This document shows positions 60,000-64,000 of a DNA stretch of 64,000 bases, one piece after another. The stretch is from Fremontodendron californicum (taxonomy: Eukaryota; Streptophyta; Magnoliopsida; Malvales; Malvaceae). Position 1 is the first letter of the stretch; each line of letters begins with the position of its first letter. The position numbers were made by a program, and so were the translations under genes. The DNA lies in NCBI GenBank assembly GCA_030761205.1, contig JAULJL010000005.1, positions 4,737,501 to 4,801,500 of the forward strand. The letters are read 5' to 3'. A model generated the notes under the pieces. The model searched no databases, had not been told where the DNA came from, and saw nothing but the letters and a program-made list of their open reading frames with translations.

Positions 60000-60510
60000 A
60001 TTAAATGCAATTTTATCATTATATTTTAACTCAATATTAAAATTTATTATTTTATTTTGTTTGATTGAATTTTGTCACTAAATTTAATTTTTCATTGAAT
60101 TTTGACACTCAATTTTGATTTTGGATGATTTGAAAACAAAATTTAATAAAAAAAATATTTTTTTCAAATATTTTATTTTAATAATTAACAATAAAAAATT
60201 AATGAATAAAAAATACCAAAAAAAGTTAACCTAGTTTTTAAAAAATAAATTTTTTGTGTTAATTTTTTAATTTTTAAAATTAATTAATTTTAGGAATATA
60301 TATTTTTAATTTTATCTTCATATTATACAAAATAAAAATTTAGTGGTAAAATTCAATCAAAAACAAAGTTTAGTAATAAAATTCAGTCAAAAAATAAAAT
60401 TTAATGATAAAATTCAATCAAATAAAAATATAGTGACAATCAAAATAAAATATAATAACAAATTTCAATAATAATTTATAATATGATGACAAATTGATCA
60501 TTTAATTATA
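60000..60510. repeat. AT-rich imperfect inverted repeat, copy 2
   Basis: Duplicate of the self-complementary segment at 47040-47550, with small deletions. The flanking 59731-59999 and 60511-60839 hold nothing recognisable. Confidence 0.5.
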
Positions 60511-60839
60511 TTTTAAATGTGCATTATATTAGCATATCTATTTGATAGTTAACGTTAGGACTAACGTAATAATCATCTGATAACTTTTAAAATTAAATAA
60601 CAATTGAGTGAAAATAACAACTTTTAAAATTGAAATAGCAATTTTGAATCATTTAAGACTGAAAATGAAGAAAAAAAACAGGTAAAACCTTTAGAACTGA
60701 AAGTGTAATTATCTAATATAATTTAACAATCTCTAAAGCCTGATATAATCCCCTTTATTATATATTAAAAAAAATCCCGCGCTACACTGCGGATGAAACA
60801 ATCCATTTTCTATTTTTATAATAGTAATCAAAACAATTA

Positions 60840-62041
60840 TTGTTATGAACACATAAACTAATAATGTATAAAATTAATTTTTAACGTGAAAAAATTTATA
60901 TAAATATATAATATTTTGAAAATAAAAAAAATAACACGAACACGAACACCTTATGAAAACACAAATTTTTTTTTTTTAAATTGAATCACGTTGACAAATT
61001 ATGCAAAATATGTTATGAATTGAGACACGACACGAACATACAATTTTTTCTAAATTAAATCACAATGATAAACTATGTAAAATATGAGATGATTGAGACA
61101 CGACATGAACACAACACAAAAAAAAAATAGTTAAAACACAACATGAAAAATAACATGAACATGACACGAATACACGAACTTGTAAAAATTTATATAAATT
61201 TTAATATTTTAAAAACACAAAAAAATAACACGAACACACAAATTTTTCTCTAAATTGAATAACTATGACAAATTATGTAAAATATGTTATGAATTGAGAC
61301 ATGACACGAATACAACATAGAAAAAATAATTAAAACAAAACACGAAAAATAACATGAACACGACACGAATACACGAACGTTTAACAATATACATAAAACG
61401 AATTATTAACATGTAAATTTTTTTATATATTTATAATAGTTTATATAAATTATTAACGTGTAAAACTAATTTTTAGCGTAAAAAATTATATAAATTTATA
61501 ATATTTTGAAAACACAAAAAAATAATACGAGCACGTTACGAACACAATTTTTTCATTAAATTGAATCACTATGATAAATTATGCAAAATATGTCATAAAT
61601 TGAGACACGACACGAACACACAAATTTTTCTCCAAATTGAATCACAATGACAAACTATGTAAAATATGAGATGAATTAAGACACGACACGAACACAAAAT
61701 TGAAAAAATAATTAAAATATAACACGAAAAATAACATGAACACAACACTAATATACAAACGTGTAAAAATATACATAAAATGAATTATTAATATGTAAAA
61801 ATTTATATAAATTTATAATATTTAAAAAACAACAAAATAAATCAAACACTAACACGACACGAACACAACATAGGAAAAATAATTAAAACACAACACGACG
61901 AATACACAAACATTTAAAAATATACATAAAACGAATTATTAACGTGTAAAAATTTATATAAATTTATAATACTTTAAACACACACAAAAAATAACACGAA
62001 TACACAAATTTTTATTATTTTTTTCTCTTTCTTTTCTTTTT

Positions 62042-62138
<97 letters not shown>

Positions 62139-62340
62139 TTCCTTTCTTTCTTTCTCTTTCCTTAAGCAGAAAAAAAAATAAATAAATAAACTGTGGAGCC
62201 TTTCCTTTCTTTCTTTCTCTTTCTTTAAGCAGAAAAAAAAAAAAAAAAAAAAAAAAGATAAACTGTGGAGCGACGTGGACAGGCTGCCTTTGCAACAAAA
62301 GATGTAAAATTTATCTTTTAGATATTGGTTCTGCTCACCT
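60840..62340 (+). repeat. CACGAAC-type array with expanded CT tract
   Basis: Duplicate of 47880-49260. The pyrimidine tract has grown to a long (CT)n run, and the following segment CCTTTCCTTTCTTTCTTTCT with AAGCAG and poly-A occurs twice. The end block GCGACGTGGACAGGCTGCC follows. Confidence 0.87.
62046..62136. repeat. (CT)n microsatellite
   Basis: About 45 CT units. The homologous tract in copy 1 (near 49.12 kb) has only about five, so this expanded after the duplication or contracted in copy 1. Confidence 0.95.
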
Positions 62341-63081
62341 TACCAAAGCATATAAATTTGTATAATGTGTAGGGTAAATAATTTTACAAATATACAGTTT
62401 CGAGCAAAGACAACATCGAAGCTTTTAATATACTCAACGTTCCTTTCCCTTGCGATTGCAACGACGATGGCGTCCTCGACCACGTTTTCAACTACAATTA
62501 GGTCAGGCTAATCACTAAAATACAATCTTAAATGATAATGTCTATTCATCCATGATACAGTATTTTTAACCTTTTTATGTCTATTCATATATTGAGTTAT
62601 CAAATTTTATATTGTTTATAAAGTGATACAATATTTCTAACTGTATATTGTTTATAAGTTAAAATATATTTTAGTTATAAAGTAATATATAACTAAAATA
62701 ATATTAAAGTGATAATACTGTATATTGTTTATTTTATACCAATGAAATATTTTAACTTATATGTGATAATATTATTTAGAATTATTTGTATTAGTGATAA
62801 TACTGTATAATATAATCAAGGAAAGTTTTTATTTACAAAAATAGCAAAATTTAGGAAAATTTTAACTTATAAAATATTTGTATTTTAATTAGGTTTTAGG
62901 TTTAAATTTCTTACCAACAAATTGTTGGATAATCTCCCTATATTTTGCTATTTTTGTAAATAAAAATCTTAAGTGATACAATATAACTTAAGGGATAATA
63001 TTATATCACTAAATTTATGAACATATATAAATTAGTTATATTATATTGTATCACTTAAGATTGTACATGATATCACTTAAT
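62341..63081. other. Spacer with empty hAT site
   Basis: Duplicate of 49261-49842 plus 51750-51894, joined at ATAATCTC (62929-62936) with no hAT element between. No gene. Confidence 0.75.
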
Positions 63082-63086
63082 ATTAT

Positions 63087-63591
63087 TGTAACACCTCCAT
63101 CTCACATTGAAAAACTTTGAGGATCCATTATGGTATATATATAGAGACTTAAACCCATACTTGTGAGGCGCTTTTTGTGAGACAAAACCGTGAGACTTTC
63201 AGGTCAAAGAGGACAATACCTCACAGGTTGGGTGCGAGTCTCCACAAATGGTATCAGAGCAATCACCGGCCGGAATATGAGAGCTAAGTGCTATACTGTG
63301 GGAGCCATCTCTAGAATCCTAAGGGAGCTAAGTGCTACATGGTGGGAGCCACCTCTAGATTCCCATCACTCGGTGTGATCCTGGTTCTTTGTTGGGCTTG
63401 ACGGGAATGTCAAGCTTTAATGTGGGGTGTTTGTAACACCCCCATCTCACATTGGGAAACTCTGAGGATCCGCTATGGTATATATGTAGAGACTTAAACA
63501 CATACTTGTGATACGCCTTTTGTGGAACAAAACCGTGAGACTTTCAGGTCAAAGCAGACAATACCTCGCAGGTTAAGTGCAAGTGTCCACA
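63087..63591 (+). mobile_element. Complete TRIM retrotransposon, copy 2
   Basis: LTRs at 63087-63246 and 63432-63591 (160 bp each), with the same ATTAT duplication (63082-63086 and 63592-63596) as the element at 51900, so the two are copies of one insertion carried by the segmental duplication. The primer-binding site TGGTATCAGAGC (63249-63260) is exact. No coding capacity; a 62-codon open frame over the interior is not a gene. Confidence 0.95.
63249..63260 (+). promoter_or_regulatory. TRIM primer-binding site, copy 2
   Basis: TGGTATCAGAGC, matching the usual initiator Met-tRNA primer site of plant LTR elements. Confidence 0.9.
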
Positions 63592-63596
63592 ATTAT

Positions 63597-64000
63597 CACC
63601 TACAATCTTATTGATGGTGATATTAATATATTTTAGTTAAAATATTATCACATATAAGTTAAAATATTTAATTTATTCATATATTGAGTGATTTGTATCA
63701 TGCTACAGTATTATTGAAATATTTCAATTCAAAAAATATTTAAATATGTCACTAACTTATATATGTGATAGAAACTAAATATTTTTAAATTTTTAAGATC
63801 ACTAAAACATAATTACAGTATTATTTAGAAATATTTTTAATTGAACTGTATATATCAAAACTTATTTGTTACTCAATCCATGCGCAAGTATATATTCCAT
63901 TCATATAAATTTGTATATAAAATTAAATATCTTTATATTATATTTTGGATATTTTTATTTTTATTCAAATATTATACATTATATGTTTTGAATTTCGTTA
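63597..64000. other. AT-rich end of window
   Basis: Duplicate of 52409-52812. No gene or element recognised. Confidence 0.6.

Larger units (their letters stand above)
52958..64000. repeat. Large tandem duplication, copy 2 (runs off window)
   Basis: Co-linear with copy 1: GLP unit (D), CACGAAC-type arrays, minisatellite, AT-rich spacer and TRIM, but with one GLP unit, no MULE and no 1.89-kb hAT element. The last base of the window corresponds to about 52.81 kb in copy 1, so roughly 145 bp of the copy should remain beyond the window. Confidence 0.9.

Noticed and set aside
61954..62298. 114-codon frame with long Arg-Glu run
   Set aside because: It is the complement of the (CT)n microsatellite and poly-pyrimidine DNA.
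1..64000. tRNA, rRNA or other structured RNA genes
   Set aside because: I found no convincing cloverleaf or ribosomal segment by reading; a covariance-model search would be decisive.

Overview
This window looks like nuclear DNA of a flowering plant, most likely a eudicot. It is AT-rich, its genes have short GT-AG introns, and it holds a tandem family of germin-like proteins (GLPs) among plant-type transposons (copia, TRIM, MULE, hAT and MITE elements). Nothing suggests bacterial or organellar DNA. The species cannot be named from sequence alone.

Layout. (1) 0-15 kb is an old GLP array. It holds one 5'-truncated pseudogene (2.66-3.03 kb) and three intact two-exon genes, all on the minus strand, at 5.06-5.85, 9.67-10.52 and 14.18-15.02 kb. 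The spacers are decayed copies of one another and carry TRIM solo LTRs and a MITE family of about 180 bp. (2) 15.8-21.4 kb is a decayed Ty1-copia element with a matching 5-bp target-site duplication (TSD). It has a large internal deletion, a frameshift, a nonsense codon and a 2-kb AT-rich tandem-repeat insertion. A plus-strand GLP relic split by a MITE follows. (3) 22.2-52.96 kb is copy 1 of a large tandem duplication. Inside it a 5.6-kb GLP unit occurs three times head to tail (A, B, C). Copy 1 also holds a complete 6.07-kb Mutator-like element (MULE, 39.38-45.45 kb) and a 1.89-kb hAT-type element (49.85-51.74 kb), which carries its own 247-bp nested MITE. (4) 52.96 kb to the window end is copy 2, with one GLP unit (D). 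It has uninterrupted target sites where copy 1 carries the MULE and the hAT element. A TRIM element is present in both copies.

Function. The resident genes are seven intact GLPs: secreted, Mn-binding-type cupin glycoproteins of the cell wall. Four of them (A-D) encode the same 226-residue precursor, so the array mainly raises the dose of one protein. The other intact coding gene is the MULE transposase: about 878 residues in two exons, with its DDE residues, SWIM finger and CCHC knuckle all present.

Order of events read from presence or absence: the TRIM insertion came before the large duplication; the MULE and hAT insertions came after it; the 5.6-kb triplication arose within copy 1. I found no unknown gene system. 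The more unusual items are the dated nested duplications with empty sites, the hairpin-bearing MULE termini with an 11-copy 97-bp array before the transposase, a microinversion inside a GLP pseudogene, and a recurring CACGAAC-type tandem-repeat element with a conserved GTCCACGTC end block.
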